Origin: Bemisia tabaci
Lineage: Eukaryota; Arthropoda; Insecta; Hemiptera; Aleyrodidae
Assembly: GCF_918797505.1 (NCBI RefSeq)
Contig: NC_092797.1
Coordinates: 47,528,157-47,592,156 of the forward strand
DNA length: 64,000 bases
Reading direction: 5' to 3'
The first letter of the stretch is position 1. The number at the start of each line of letters is the position of its first letter. Of this stretch, positions 11,587 through 22,721 are shown piece after piece. A program made the translations under genes and the position numbers. A model generated the notes under the pieces. That model was given only the letters and a program-made list of their open reading frames with translations. It had not been told where the DNA came from and did not search any database.

Positions 11587-11863
11587 GTCTCCTTCGAATA
11601 GAAACTTAACAAACCCGTTATAAATGCGAATGAAACCCTAGAGGTCGTTTGAGGGATACATTCATTTTAAACTGCCGATTAGTTTGAATTACTTTGAATC
11701 AGGTTTGTTTTCCAGAGCATGCAGTTAGAACAGACTAATTTATTTAAAAATTATATAGAGTAATAATGAACGTTGACCTCAAGTATTTGCCATTTGACCT
11801 TCAACTTTTCCAGTAAGTCCAACGTCCTCTTAGTGAAATTTTGACGAGAGCACTATTCTATAC

Positions 11864-12110
11864 CATGCTACGGAAAAACGCCGTATGAACATTCGAAAGT
11901 TGCCAAATTTCTGCGAAGGAAACATGTATTCTCGAAGAATGTTATGTGTGATTTTCCTTGGAATTTTCAGATATTAAAGATCAAATCGGGTACAAAATTG
12001 TCTGAAAAATTGGGGGAAAAACATTTAGAATTTTTCCAGTTTTGTTTTTAATCGAAGGAAATATGGCAACGCGTGAATGCTCATAGGGTTTTTTTCTTCA
12101 GTATTGTGCT
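11864..12110. mobile_element. Family L MITE copy 2
   Basis: Starts CATGCTACGGAAAAACGCCG and ends near a mirrored block with GGCAACGCGTGAATGCTCAT. The ends pair with each other and match the other family L copies. Confidence 0.75.
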
Positions 12111-12681
12111 GCTCGATTCCTGATCCTCTCTAGTGGTCCCTTGATCCGCTTCAGGGACTCGTAAAAGCCATTTCGCTTTGTTTTTTCCCCTCTCTCTCTC
12201 TCTCTCTCTCTCTCTCCCCTTCGTTGATTTTCTCCTTAAAGTCGCCGTATCTGCGACCTCTCATTCAACTGCATTTAAATGGCAAAGGCAAGACGGTTAT
12301 TGCGGGAAGGTGGCGCGGGTACGACTACAAAGGCGCGCAGTTTGAAAGGCGCTGAATTTGCACGGGATCGGAATACATTATTCAGCACTAATCAGACACC
12401 CTATTGTGCACAACATCAAGTCTAGAATATTCAATTCTTCCGTCTCATTTATTTCGGACCCCGCTGCGATGAGGTTTATACTGAAATCCACTCTGAGATC
12501 ATTAAAAAACCACCAATCTCTCCCTCTTTCGTGGAATTTTTTTTTATCTTTCCGGAGTAAATTTTCTCTTCTATTTTTTATCTTGAGCTTTCGTGCGAAT
12601 ACTTCAAATGAGAGGCTTGGATGACAAGGCGCATAAGTTCAGTTTTTGAACAAATTTTACAAATTGAGATATTGATTATTT
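12111..12681. other. Intronic DNA with a CT microsatellite
   Basis: Contains an uninterrupted (CT)n run of about 14 units at 12190-12220 and otherwise single-copy DNA. No exon was recognised. Confidence 0.6.
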
Positions 12682-13242
12682 CAATTCATAGAGTACATAG
12701 AGTCGTAATGTAAATGGGAGAGCTGGCGCCACACTGGAAAAAAAACACATTGGACCTAAAGTCCAGACTCTTAAAAACATCGACAAGTAAAAGTACTCTT
12801 GATTCAATCAGAATCTAGCTTAAATCAAGAACCACGCCTCTAAATGTAAGCGGATTTCGTTTCGATTCAAGCAAAAATCCGATTGAATCAAGAGTATTTT
12901 TTCTTGTCAATGTTTTCAAGAGTCTGGACTCAAGATCCAATGTTTTTTTTTCCAGTGCATGTTCTGCTCGACGAGTTCCGTGCCCGGTGTGCGCCGAGCT
13001 TCGGTCACTTTTTCGATACATGTTCGATCCAAAATGGCGGTGTGGAAAACGTGGTAATTCCTATCTTCCTATCGTATTCCTATTCCTATCGGGTACCCAT
13101 GTATCGACAACAATCGATCGTGTATCGGAAAAGTGACCCGGCGTCGCACAGGAGTCTCGGAATTCGGGACCTGGAAAATGCTCACAAGTGGCGCCAGCTC
13201 TACCACTTACATTACGACTCTATGTACTGTATGTTTCAATTG
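12682..13242. mobile_element. Palindromic element X with a nested family E MITE
   Basis: Inverted ends of about 50 bp (AGAGTCGTAATGTAAATGG...AGCTGGCGCCAC and complement). The left arm is interrupted by a family E copy at 12732-12957. Inner blocks around GTCACTTTTTCGATACATG and CGTGTATCGGAAAAGTGAC also pair. Confidence 0.7.
12732..12957. mobile_element. Family E MITE copy 1
   Basis: 226-bp near-symmetric element: CACTGGAAAAAAAACACATTGG at the left, its complement ending TTCCAGTG at the right. AGACTCTT..., TACTCTTGATTCAATC and GATTGAATCAAGAGTA blocks pair across the centre. Confidence 0.85.
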
Positions 13243-13259
13243 ATTTGGCCTTAATGCAT

Positions 13260-13441
13260 GTTCTGTGAAAAATTCGCTCCCAAATTTCAATTTTTAAGCA
13301 TCAAAAAGTTAGTTTGAACTTTCTTTCCGCCATAAGGAGCAATGTCATTTCCAAACTTCAAACACGTATTTCTCGAAATAGCAACAATTGTAGGCGTCTT
13401 GTCCTCCAAGCCCCTCAAATGTTCCAGGTAATTTAAGAACT
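13260..13441. repeat. Fragment of a dispersed repeat (family N relative)
   Basis: The block AAAAATTCGCTCCCAAATTT and the following TTTCTTTCCGCCA stretch recur at 20755-20830. It is truncated by family W at 13442. Confidence 0.55.
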
Positions 13442-13670
13442 GAACCGTGTTAAGCAGGAAAAGCACTAAGTTACATCAGCCATTGCCAATTTATTTTTTA
13501 CAGGAGAGTGGTTGTACGGATTATTTTGGAAATCTCGGAAAATTTGACAGAGGTTATCCCGTGACATTTTCAAAATAATCTGCGCTACACCTCTTCCATT
13601 AAAAAATAGATCATCCGATTGAATTTGGTAATGGCAGAAGTGACGTGGTTTCCTTCTGCTTAACGCGGTC
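13442..13670. mobile_element. Family W MITE copy 1, beside transporter exon b
   Basis: 229-bp imperfect palindrome with ends like GACCGCGTTAAGCAGAAGG; inner blocks are CATCAGCCATTGCCAA and ATGGCAGAAGTGACGTGG. Related copies lie at 44483 and 45441. Its right end is 24 bp from the donor hexamer of exon b. Confidence 0.7.
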
Positions 13671-13699
13671 TACTCAAAAACAGCTCGCTTTCCTCTTAC

Positions 13700-13847
13700 C
13701 TGATGGCACCTTTGATGAAGGCAGACATTACGGCTATACCAAGCCCACTGCCAGATACGATGAAAATCTCGACGAATTCTCGGCGTCGTTTGAAATATTG
13801 CGCCACCATCAACGTCGAACAGTCACGCGTTAGTCCAACACCAACAC
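13700..13847 (-). CDS. Monocarboxylate transporter, internal exon b: TM4-TM5
   Basis: 148-bp exon, flanked by TTTTCCAG (acceptor) and GTAAGA (donor, 13699-13694). Phase fits both neighbours: exon a supplies G and this exon GT, making a glycine codon; it ends with AG, which joins C of exon c to make serine. The peptide has the family pattern of a glycine-rich TM4 (GVGVGL), a YFKRRR basic cytoplasmic loop (families usually have YFEKRR) and an SGSGLG motif in TM5. An unrelated open frame reads on into the intron on both sides and should be ignored. The intron to exon a is about 22.4 kb. Family W MITE DNA lies 24 bp downstream of the donor hexamer. Confidence 0.9.
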
Positions 13848-13973
13848 CTGGAAAATGGAGAGAAAAATTAATACATTCCAAAAGACCGGACCTCAAGATT
13901 TCACTTTTGGGCTTTACACATCGATAAAAATATTTGTATTCTTATGTTATCTCCTTTTTGTTAATATAAGAAA

Positions 13974-14201
13974 CACTGAAAAAAAAAACACATTGGATCT
14001 AGAGTGCAGACTCTTAAAGACATCAACAAGAAAAAATACTCTTGATTCATTCAGATTTAAGCTTAAATCAAGAACCAAGCCTCTTAATTTGAGCGGATTT
14101 CCTTTTGATTTAAGCTTAAATCTGATTGAATCAAGAGTCCTTTTTCTTTTCGATGTTTTCAAGAGTCTGGACTCTAGATCCAATGTGTTTTTTTTCCAGT
14201 G
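13974..14201. mobile_element. Family E MITE copy 2
   Basis: Complete copy, starting CACTGAAAAAAAAAACACAT and ending TTTTTCCAGTG. The arms (TTGATTCATTCAGATTTAAG and complement) pair across the element. It lies about 130 bp upstream of exon b on the gene strand. Confidence 0.85.
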
Positions 14202-14725
14202 AATGAAATACGAACCAACTCTTTGGTGTTGATGTTCGTACAGTTTCCGGAGAATTTAGTGCAGCGAAAGCAATCGAGAGACCAGAAACCCCCATAGACA
14301 ACCGAAGGTTTGGCTTATTTTGTGTCTCACTTCCCGTGATAACAACAATTTTGTGGTAACTTTTCTCTCTGTGTGCAAGAGTCCTTCAAAATGTATGATT
14401 TCCTGATTTAGTTCCGAACTAATGATGAAGATAAATGAAATCGGTAAAAAGTTCTGCGCAAAGCATTTTCTCGCCTTGAGAAAGGAAGCCAAAGAATTTA
14501 AAAGTCGATCGAGGAGGGTGTGGTAAAACTCAATTTTACTAAATTAAAATCACATCCTTTCATATCGCGCGCGTGTATGCCAAGTACAGCGCTGTCGGCT
14601 TGCATGTTAGTTTCCTAATTTTAACTAAAATATGATGGGTGTTGGACGAGAGGGCTAAAATGACTTCAATTTTCGCACTCATTGAAAAAAGTCTGAATTT
14701 CCTCACCTTTGCGCGGAGTCTGACA
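14202..14725. other. Intronic DNA, nothing recognised
   Basis: Single-copy DNA with no element ends seen. It runs into a C/A homopolymer tract at 14726. Confidence 0.45.
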
Positions 14726-14735
14726 CCCCCCCCCC

Positions 14736-14780
<45 letters not shown>
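14726..14780. repeat. Poly(C)-poly(A) tract
   Basis: About 11 cytosines followed by more than 40 adenines. It may be the poly(A) tail of a truncated retroelement or an expanded microsatellite; the length is likely to vary between reads. Confidence 0.85.
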
Positions 14781-14783
<3 letters not shown>

Positions 14784-14799
14784 CCTTCTCTATCGGAAA

Positions 14800-15590
14800 A
14801 TTTGGCTTGTTTTCTCAAATATTTTGGTTATAAAGTTGTCCATTGTAAGTATTATACCCTTGAGTTCCTAATGTCAAAACTCAAGTCTGACACACCTAAA
14901 CTGCAATCTGGTGGTGTGGTATGCCAGATTCCGTGTGCCAATTGCGACATTTCATACATCGGCCAAACAAAACAACATTCGGCCAAACGCTTAAATGGAC
15001 ACAAGTATAATAGGAGGGAGGTGACAGCTTTACACAATCCTGAAGACCAATTACAACATAAGCTTGATTTCGAAAACGTGAGGATTTTGTGCCATGAGAA
15101 AAATTATTATCCAAGGTTAATAAGAAAAATGATTGAAATCCGGAGAAATCAGGATTCCGTTTGTAATTGCCGCTCAATCTAATCGTCGAAGCTCGATCTA
15201 TTTCGGCTTGTTTTGCGCGCCGTGAACTGCCACTTGGCGGCCGCCCGTTGCAATTCACTTTCTCAATAATCGGTGATCAGTTTTCTCTCGTTTTCCGCTG
15301 TTTGTTGTATTTCGTGCCTTGATTATTCTGTTATTGCTGCAGTCTCATTCCAATACCAATTTCACCTTGTAACGCCATTTGTTGGATTTTAATTTAATTT
15401 ATTTTTTATTTTTAGTCCTATTTTAGCAGTTGATAATGGTGCCGTAAGGTACCCAAACGTCTTGCCTTCGTATTTCGTATTTTAGCATTTTCCTGTGTTC
15501 TTCGAATGAACATTAAATATTTGATACTTTTGAGATGACTTTCGTGGTATTTCGTTGAAATTCGGACTGTCTTCGTGTTTCCTGGGTAGG
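14800..15590 (+). mobile_element. Penelope-like retroelement, 5'-truncated fragment
   Basis: Only the C-terminal endonuclease region and about 400 bp of 3' flanking DNA remain; no reverse transcriptase is present in frame upstream. 5' truncation is common for such elements. The right boundary is uncertain. Confidence 0.7.
14802..15182 (+). pseudogene. Penelope-type GIY-YIG endonuclease domain fragment
   Basis: The 126-residue frame matches the C-terminal endonuclease of Penelope-like elements, which nicks target DNA for retrotransposition. The domain begins around residue 37: GVVCQIPC (residues 38-45), then SYIGQTK (51-57), KRLNGHK (62-68), a DFENVRIL stretch near 89-96 and RLIRKMIEIRR near 105-115. 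Family members normally have GVVY; here the catalytic tyrosine of the GIY half is cysteine, while the YIG half is intact. The glutamate expected near the end of the domain also seems replaced. With the missing reverse transcriptase, this points to a dead copy. The first ~35 residues are probably not native. Confidence 0.8.
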
Positions 15591-16089
15591 GTTAGAGACG
15601 GCTACATGTGTGCCCGATGTCAAAAAGAACTAACAGCCAAGTAAGAATTGGGTGTTTTCCGAACCTTGCTTCCTTCCGCAAGCGCTTGGGAATGTGCCAG
15701 TAAACAATATCTTTGGGGTTGGATGATTTCTTTACACATTTTCTCTCTTTAAAACATCGTGTATGAAACAACTTGGACGACGAAAAGTTGGGCATTGAGT
15801 CCGCGTAAAAATAGGAAAATTCAAATAAAACTAAGTGGTTCACGTCGTGACCTAATCAGATATAATTAGCTGGGTTATACTTCCAAAATAATAGTAACTT
15901 TTACGATTGCCATAATACGATTAATCCTCAGACCGGGATTGATTTCTTTAATTAAAGGTTGAGAGGGATTAGGGGGTGAAAAATCCACAAAATTGTACCC
16001 AAAGACGGTTTACAAGAGGTGATTCTATGGTACGTGTAGACTTGAAATCGCAAAAAATCAAAATCTTGGCTGATCCTAATTTCGATATA
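15591..16089. other. Intronic DNA, nothing recognised
   Basis: AT-rich DNA between the Penelope fragment and family A copy 3. No credible exon or element end was seen. Confidence 0.45.
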
Positions 16090-17236
16090 TCGCAGCTAAA
16101 GGTCTTTAGATTTTTCCTTTGTACGATAAGCAAATTGATTTATTTTGCGAGGAAAGATCTGTACTTTTAAAGGATGCCTGACATTCTTAATATGTTCAAT
16201 TTCGTATAATACTGTGCAACACCTCTGTTGTGAAATAGTTGCTTCAGGCGCCGCCGCACGGAGGGCGGGTGACCAGCTCGAAACGCGCATTGGCGCCTTC
16301 AAACCTAAGTGGATACTTCAAGCATTGTGGAATGCGTGAAGTATCCACTTAGGTTTGTAGGCGCCAGTGAGCCTCTCGCGCTGGCAGCACGCCGCTCCGC
16401 TCTGTTAGGCTTTGATATTTATACTCGCATAGTCAGCGTTTTTTAACTCAGGATTTGGAAATGTTTGCACACTCTGCATTGATTAGTCTCATTTAAATTG
16501 ATGGGGAAAAAATATGTATCAATTTATCAAAGGAGAATAATAATATAATGTGTGTGTTTTTTTAAATATTGGTGGTTCCGTGTCAAATTTAATGATTACC
16601 AAATCAATTTAATTTTTTCTTTTACATTTTGTGCTTTTATTGTGCTGCAGCGAGGTGTACGCGCATCCAGACGCTCAAAATTTGACGTATTTGACTCTAA
16701 AAAATCGATGTACAAATGGGTTTAAACTGAAGATTGGGTGCTTCTTGGTTTTTTCCCCCTCTTTTATTCATTTTTGCAGTTTCTATCGGCACAACCGCGG
16801 CTCATTGAGATTAATGTCGCTTCGAAAAGGTTTTACAAATATCTGTTACGTATTAAAAATATGAATGTTTTCAAAATGAAGTAATAATTTCGTAGAGAAA
16901 AAAATTAAAAACATAAAAAAGTACCTATACATAGATAAGGTATATTGTACATCGAATATTTTAAGGATAGAAATAAAACCAAATATTCGCCAATGACAAT
17001 TTAAGAAGATGATTCAAAAGGAGAAAGTAATAACATTTCATTTAGAAAATGAGCAACCATAACAACACCTCCTTCTCTCTCAATTTCTCATTTCCATATT
17101 GTCAATATAATTTTACGTACCGACTAAAATATAACGCTTGGACCAAGTCACTAATGCTTATTTTATGTGTGGGCGTATACATCTGGACAAAAAAGGTGCG
17201 CGGACAAAAAATCGTTGACAAAATGTCCTGAAACCG
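16090..17236. mobile_element. Family A element, copy 3 (inverted)
   Basis: Reverse-complement relative of copies 1 and 2. It contains the hairpin at 16288 and ends in GTGCGCGGACAAAAAATCG...AAACCG at 17236. The left end matches the 8780-8885 part of copy 2. The 16860-17200 part matches 540-745 of copy 1. Confidence 0.75.
16288..16369. repeat. 82-bp palindrome in family A copy 3
   Basis: Same stem as the other two copies with three or four mismatches (for example GCCTTCAAACC in the left arm against GGTTTGTAGGC in the right). Confidence 0.9.
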
Positions 17237-17309
17237 TCGGGTCCGCGTTAAGTAGAGCATCGCTGGCTCATACCATTACGTTACAGAGGAGCTTTCGAGA
17301 ATAATCGCA

Positions 17310-17865
17310 ATGGACCGCTGGACAAGGTACGAATTTAGGCAATCTGATACATGTTTTTTAACCAGAATTTCACGTAGAACACGATTAGCTCAACGAATAT
17401 TACTGAAACTAACTCCTAACGAAGATATCAACGTTTTTATTTCACATTGGTTACGAGGAATTTGAATTGCCCGCTCACAAGAAACTCAAAGCTCTACGTG
17501 AGTCAAATCGTGTACTACAACCAACGGTTTCAGCAAGCTTCTCAATCGAGCAATGTTCATTTCCCACCATGTGTTGTTCAAACTATTAGCAATTTGCTAC
17601 AGCTGAGCCAAAGCGTCAAGATTGAGGTTGCCAGATTTTTTTATCGCAGAGACTGTCATGATAACGTTCAGCGCGCGATGTGAATCACGTAGAGCATTGA
17701 GTTTTAATGAGCGGGTGGTTCGAATTTACGCATCAGGAATCATTAAATATCTTCGTAAGGAGTTGATTTCGGTAATTTCTGTTGTGCGCATCGTATTCTC
17801 CGTGAAATTTAAGTCAAGAAACCTTTATCAGAATGCTGAAATTCGTACCTTGTCTAGTGGTCCAT
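17310..17865. mobile_element. Family H element copy 1
   Basis: 556-bp non-coding element with inverted ends ATGGACCGCTGGACAAGG and CCTTGTCTAGTGGTCCAT. Full copies also lie at 40366-40915 and, interrupted, at 25074-27627; a partial one at 39302-39723. Internally, AATTACTGAAACCAACTCCT-like blocks are mirrored by AGGAGTTGATTTCGGTAATT. Confidence 0.85.
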
Positions 17866-18296
17866 TTTCCAAAGCTCAAAGCTCAACTCTCCGCTCGACG
17901 AAGAGGGCGGGGCGGAGGGATTAAACTATCGTGACTTCCGTTGAATATTCGAGTGGTGGATGGAGCACTTACGCGTAATGTACTTATAATCGAGGAATAA
18001 AATTAAAGTGGCGCTCCACTGCTCCGGGGACGATAGCGGTGACTCGGTGAGGAGGTATCTCAATGACGTACAAGATTTATTTCCGATACTCGGCCAAGTT
18101 CCCGCTTCGATCCGATCCGGGGCGCACTGAACCCCAGCCCCCCCCCCCCCCCCCCCCCCCAACCGCGGTCGATCTGAGAAAGAAAGTCGTATGAGCTTTC
18201 GGATGTTGTCGAATTTCCCCCGAATGAATTTTATTTTTGAGAGGATGAGTGGATATTTTACTTCTTGATTTTTGGGTAAGGTATACATCAGACATG
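17866..18296. other. Intronic DNA with a poly(C) tract
   Basis: Single-copy DNA; about 23 consecutive cytosines at 18139-18162. Open frames across the poly(C) run are low-complexity artefacts. Confidence 0.55.
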
Positions 18297-18527
18297 CACT
18301 GGGGAAACAACACATTGGATCTAGAATCCAGACTCTTGAAAACATTGACGAAAAAAAGGACTCTTGATTCAATCAGATTTAAGCTTAAATCAAAAGGAAA
18401 TCCGATCAAATTAAGAGGCTTGGTTCTTGATTTAAGCTTAAATCTGATTGAATCAAGAGTATTTTTTCTTGTCTATGTTTATATGAGTCTGGACTCTAGA
18501 TCCAATGAGTTTTTTTTTTTTCCAGTG
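18297..18527. mobile_element. Family E MITE copy 3
   Basis: Starts CACTGGGGAAACAACACATT, ends TTTTCCAGTG. The two halves are inverted copies around ATCCGATCAAATTAAGAGG. Confidence 0.85.
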
Positions 18528-19365
18528 TGGGGTGTAAAATGTCCGGTGAGAAAATTTTACTTGAGATATTATTCGGACTAAAAGCGTCGTTTCTCGTCGA
18601 CAAACTTTGGCATTTGTTTTTTTTGTTAGATCCGCGCGGGTTTGACTTCAAATCAGTTTTTTTTACTGCAAGATTCGTTGTTTTGTTGTTGAATTTTTAG
18701 TTTTAACTCAACGATATAGCAAAACGAGGCTTTCTCAGCTCCAAAAAACCTTTACCGACAAGAAATAACGAACTCTTTAAATCAAAATAATATCTTAAGA
18801 AAAATCTTTCTTAATTGTTTCATTTTTTCATTCCTTCATGATTTCCTCATTTTCGGGGGTAAATTGCCTGAGATCAGTGGTTGACTTCCCTGAAAAACTC
18901 TGCTATTTTTGGCGATTTTCATTAAAAAATGTCCCGGCTTTAAGAGGTTTCCTGATTTTCATTGAAAAATTATCTGATCCTCGGAAAAAAATTCCCTTGT
19001 TCCCGGGAAACTTCCAAGACTTCAAAGAAAAATTCCCTGATTTCCGTTGAAAAATTTTCCGCTTTCCAAAGAAAAGTTTTCTGACTTCTGGGAGTTACCG
19101 TCTGGAAACGTTAGCCTCTCCTTGGATTCGTTTGGGAAAAGTTAGAATTTTCTCCGTGATCTGGAAACAAATAAAACTCAGCCATCTTTCCTCCAAGATC
19201 CCTTTAAGCCAGGTTACGATTCTGAAAGCGGAAATCCCCGATTTTAAAATCAAGTTTTCAAACTCAAACACCATTGATCAAATTATGAAGTAAATTCCAT
19301 CCGACGGAAAACCTCGGTCATATGAGCTCAATAGTTCAGCGGGCGCTTTTTAGATCAGAGGGCTG
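18528..19365. other. Intronic DNA with degenerate TTCCCTGA repeats
   Basis: The part at about 18880-19090 repeats variants of TTCCCTGA and TGAAAAATT at short intervals, like a decayed minisatellite. The rest shows nothing recognisable. Confidence 0.5.
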
Positions 19366-19612
19366 ATTATTGAAATGGACGAAGAAGACTTAGGGAACAT
19401 GAAGCGATCCTATTGGTTGAAAAGGGCAGTTATAGACTTAGGGGGAAAATAATGGACCAACTACAAGGTCTCTCGCGGGGTGCTCTTAGTTAGTCTATTA
19501 CTCTCCTTCCATGTACATTGGAACCATCCACTTCCTCCAATACGATCGTTTTATTTTCAACGGATCGCTTTTGTCTATCGCCCTGTCCATCAATTTCAAT
19601 TATCAGCCCGCT
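19366..19612. mobile_element. Family B Harbinger-like MITE copy 3
   Basis: Starts AGGGCTGATTATTGAAATG and ends AATTTCAATTATCAGCCC; shortened by about 25 bp near the left end. It is followed almost directly by another copy in the opposite orientation. Confidence 0.8.
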
Positions 19613-19866
19613 TGTTGAAATTGATAGAAAAGCTAAACACAAAGGAGAAATAAGGGATACGGAGGGATCCTGTTAGTTAGAGCGGGTGGTTGCGATAGAC
19701 AAAGGAGGTAGGTAATAGACTAACTAACGGCAACCCACGAGATACCCTATAGTTAGTCCATCTTTTTCTCGCTTAGTCTATACGAACCACCCTTTTCAAC
19801 CAATAGGACTCCTTGTGTCTTCTTTGTCTATCGCTTTGTCTGATAATTTACAAAATCAGCCCGCAG
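19611..19866. mobile_element. Family B Harbinger-like MITE copy 4, opposite orientation
   Basis: Inverted relative to copy 3: it reads TTGAAATTGATAGAAAAGC at the left and AAAATCAGCCCGC at the right, with GGTAGGTAATAGACTAACT in the middle. The left terminal bases are lost at the junction with copy 3. Confidence 0.8.
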
Positions 19867-20125
19867 AGGGCTACAGCCTTCAGTCGAGCAAACCGGCCTC
19901 TCCAGTTGACAAGTTGAACTTCGATTCAAGGATCAGGGGTATTAGTTCAGAGAACCGAAAAAATTCTGTCAATGTGGAACAATTTCCTCGTGAACCGAAA
20001 GTTCTTCGATTCGTTGAGTTAAACCCCGGCTCGCCGAACTGAAGTTCTGTTCTCAATGTTATGCTCACACCTCAATTTTATCCTTCAATTTTATACTCGC
20101 TCGTTCAATTGTCACACCCATCGCA

Positions 20126-20630
20126 AGGACCGTATCAACGGTGAAACTACCAGACCACGTACCTCGGTTTGCGACGTTGCAGACTTCCTGCCATACTTGA
20201 TTTTTTAAATGGAGAATTATTCAACGTCAGTTCTGAAAAACCTCCTTGAGTTTTCTTCACCGCATGAGGAAAATTTTGCGGAATCCTCAAAGAACAATCT
20301 TAACCCTCTTAAGCACAGCGTTTCGAAATCGTAACAACGTGTTTATTGCGTTTTTGAAAATAGAATCTTTGCTCTGTGGCATGATTTTGCAACTTGTTAT
20401 ACTTGTACGCTTTGTCCTCCGAGCCCCTCAATTCTTTAAAACCTCCTCGATTTCTCCTCTCTGTGCGAAGAACATTCTGCGAAAACTTCAAGGAGTAATC
20501 TTGATTTTTTCTCCTTCAAAAAAAAAAAAATAAAATAAAATAATAAATAATAATAATAAATAAAATAAAAAGAGAGCGGAGTTTTGAAACGCGGCAAACG
20601 GGATACGTGTTTCACCGTCGACATGTGTCT
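20126..20630. mobile_element. Family O palindromic element copy 1
   Basis: Ends are ATCAACGGTGAAACTACCAG and GTTTCACCGTCGACATG, shared with 35477-35737. The centre is longer than in copy 2 and holds another repeat plus an A/T-rich microsatellite near 20520-20570. Confidence 0.6.
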
Positions 20631-20911
20631 ATTTGATCGGTGCAACTCACCACTTTCTTCTTGATAAGAAAAAATTAAGGGGCTTGGAGGATTAATCGGA
20701 AAAGTACAGTTTTTGAAAAAATTGGAGATATTGATGATTTCGAGGAAAAAATTAATATTCTAAGAAAAATTCGCTCCCAAATTTCAATTTTTAAGCATCA
20801 AATAGTCAGTTTGAACCTTCTTTCTGCCAGAAGGATCCTTGAAATATAATTTTATGAAATTTCAAACACGAATTTTTCGAAATACCAAAACGGCACTTCG
20901 TCACATTCCAG

Positions 20912-21150
20912 TGAAAGTATCACAAGCGCCATGCGCCGTTTACAAATTTCCGCCCTCATTTTTTTTTTAACAGAGAAAGTGTCGGTTGAATCTGTTCGAA
21001 AATTTCATTACATTTAATCGGCAGCACAGAGAAAATTCAATAAAATTTTCGGACAGCTTCTTTGAACAATTTTTCTTTAAAAAAAAAAAAGTATAATGGC
21101 GGCTGAAATTTTTAAATGTCGCATGGCGCTTGTGATACTTTGGCCGAAAG
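20912..21150. mobile_element. Family N palindromic MITE
   Basis: Arms read GTATCACAAGCGCCATGCG at the left and CGCATGGCGCTTGTGATAC at the right; AAATTTCCGCC and GGCGGCTGAAATTT pair inside. A half copy lies at 36510-36640. Confidence 0.7.
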
Positions 21151-21442
21151 GTGACGAATTATGCGTCATATCCTCCAAGCTCCTCATTTGACAAAAGGAA
21201 ATACTATAATATAGAATTTGCAGGTGTCTGCAATTTGATGAATTTCGTGTTGAAGTTGAAACTAAAGGGTGAACCGAACACGAGGATAACCCTTGGTTCA
21301 TGAATTGAACAATTATTCGAACAGATATGACAAAATGATCTAATCTGCTAAGATACGTGTGTTTAAATGGAAAATTCCGTCAGATGACGTCACTAGGCGG
21401 TGCATTTTCTCACTTTTAAACCTATTTTTAAACTATTTCTCA

Positions 21443-21657
21443 TACAGGGTTATTCACAAGTCTCGCACCACCGGCCATGAGGGGAGTGGCCATTTGAAAT
21501 TTTTGAGGTGCTCGGCCCCCCGAGGGGATCAAAAACTGGAAAGTACCTAGAAAAGTTTCCCCCTAGATATGAGGAAACACATCTTGAACCGCAAATCTAT
21601 ATCATAGTTAGAACTAAAATTATGGCCAGTGGTGCTTGACTTTTGAATAACCCTGTA
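21443..21657. mobile_element. Family Q mariner-like MITE copy 1
   Basis: TA, then CAGGGTTATTCACAAGTC at the left and GACTTTTGAATAACCCTG, then TA at the right. TA duplication and CAGGG ends suit Tc1/mariner-derived MITEs. ACCACCGGCCATGAGG and TTATGGCCAGTGGT pair inside. Confidence 0.8.
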
Positions 21658-21759
21658 TTTAAAAAAAAAAAGTTCTAAAAAATAGTGTAAAATCAGCTTT
21701 TTAAACACTTTCGGATGAAGCAATAAAATATATGCATGCAAATTCTCCATTCCCTGGAG

Positions 21760-22130
21760 ATTTATTTCCTCGGGTGAAATTCGGCAATGCCGGAAGTCGG
21801 TGCGGCGTTTTCCCCGAGCGGGGTTTTCCGCGAACCCGGTGCAGCGGGAGCGCCAGCGGTGCCCCGAGGACCGGGGTCGGGGCGATCGGTTTGGCTTGGT
21901 GCGCGTCGCGAGCGTAGAGCCGATTTATGTGTGTTTTTATGCGCTTCGTATATGTACGTGTGTACACGGGGATGAGTGCCCGCAGACATTTATCTATGAT
22001 CCTCCACCCCCTCCCCCTCCCGGCAGCTCTGCTTTTCGCAACAAGTTACATCGCCATGCCGCGCGTCGAGACGGGTCTTCAAATACAGACCCCGCTGCCG
22101 AATCATAGTTGAAATATTGGGGGTGTACAG
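21760..22130. other. CpG-rich single-copy segment
   Basis: A GC- and CpG-rich stretch in an AT-rich intron, followed by a pyrimidine-rich CCTCCACCCCCTCCCC run. Open frames on both strands are composition artefacts. It could be a regulatory region; nothing here proves it. Confidence 0.4.
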
Positions 22131-22136
22131 GGTGTT

Positions 22137-22700
22137 CCACGGATGAACCGCCCTCCACCGGTCTAAAATACGTGCGTCCAAAAAACGAAAATGCTCCATA
22201 ATTCAAACGATGAATTCATCCGTGGTCTCAAAAGAACGATTCTAAGGGCCCAACTCCACCAGTCTAAAATACGTGCGTCCAAAAAATGAAAACGATGGAT
22301 TCATCCGTGGTCTCAAAAATCTCGAGTCGAAGAACGATGCTATGGGCTCAACTCCACCGGTCTAAAATACGTGGGTCCAAAAAATGAAAATGCTCCATAA
22401 TTCAAACGATGAATTCATCCGTGGTCTCAAAAATCTTGAGTCGAAGAACGATTCTAAGGGCTAAACTCTACCGATCTAAAATACGTGCGTCCAAAAAATG
22501 AAAATGTTCCTTAATTCAAACGATGATTTCATCCGTGGTCTTAAAAATCTTGAGTCGAAGAACGATTCTAAGGGCTAAACTCTACCGATCTAAAATACGT
22601 GCGTCCGAAAAATGAAAATGCTCCATAATTCAAATGATTAATTCATTCGTGGTCTCAAAAATCTCGAGTGGAAGAACGATTCTAAGGGCTCAAAGGAGAG
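22137..22700. repeat. Tandem array, ~100-116-bp unit, five copies
   Basis: The block CTAAAATACGTGCGTCCAAA recurs five times, followed by AAATGCTCCATAATTC, GATGAATTCATCCGTGGTCT and GTCGAAGAACGATTCTAAGG blocks. A sixth, diverged unit resumes at about 23066-23112 beyond family J, so J probably inserted into the array. Confidence 0.85.
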
Positions 22701-22721
22701 AAGGAAACAGGGTGTCTACTG

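Noticed and set aside
17926..18409. Open frames across poly(C) and family E
   Set aside because: Driven by homopolymer and repeat sequence; family E copies elsewhere give the same peptide pieces in different contexts.
22137..22700. CRISPR-like regularly spaced repeats
   Set aside because: Eukaryotic context, unit of about 110 bp without unique spacers; it is an ordinary tandem array.
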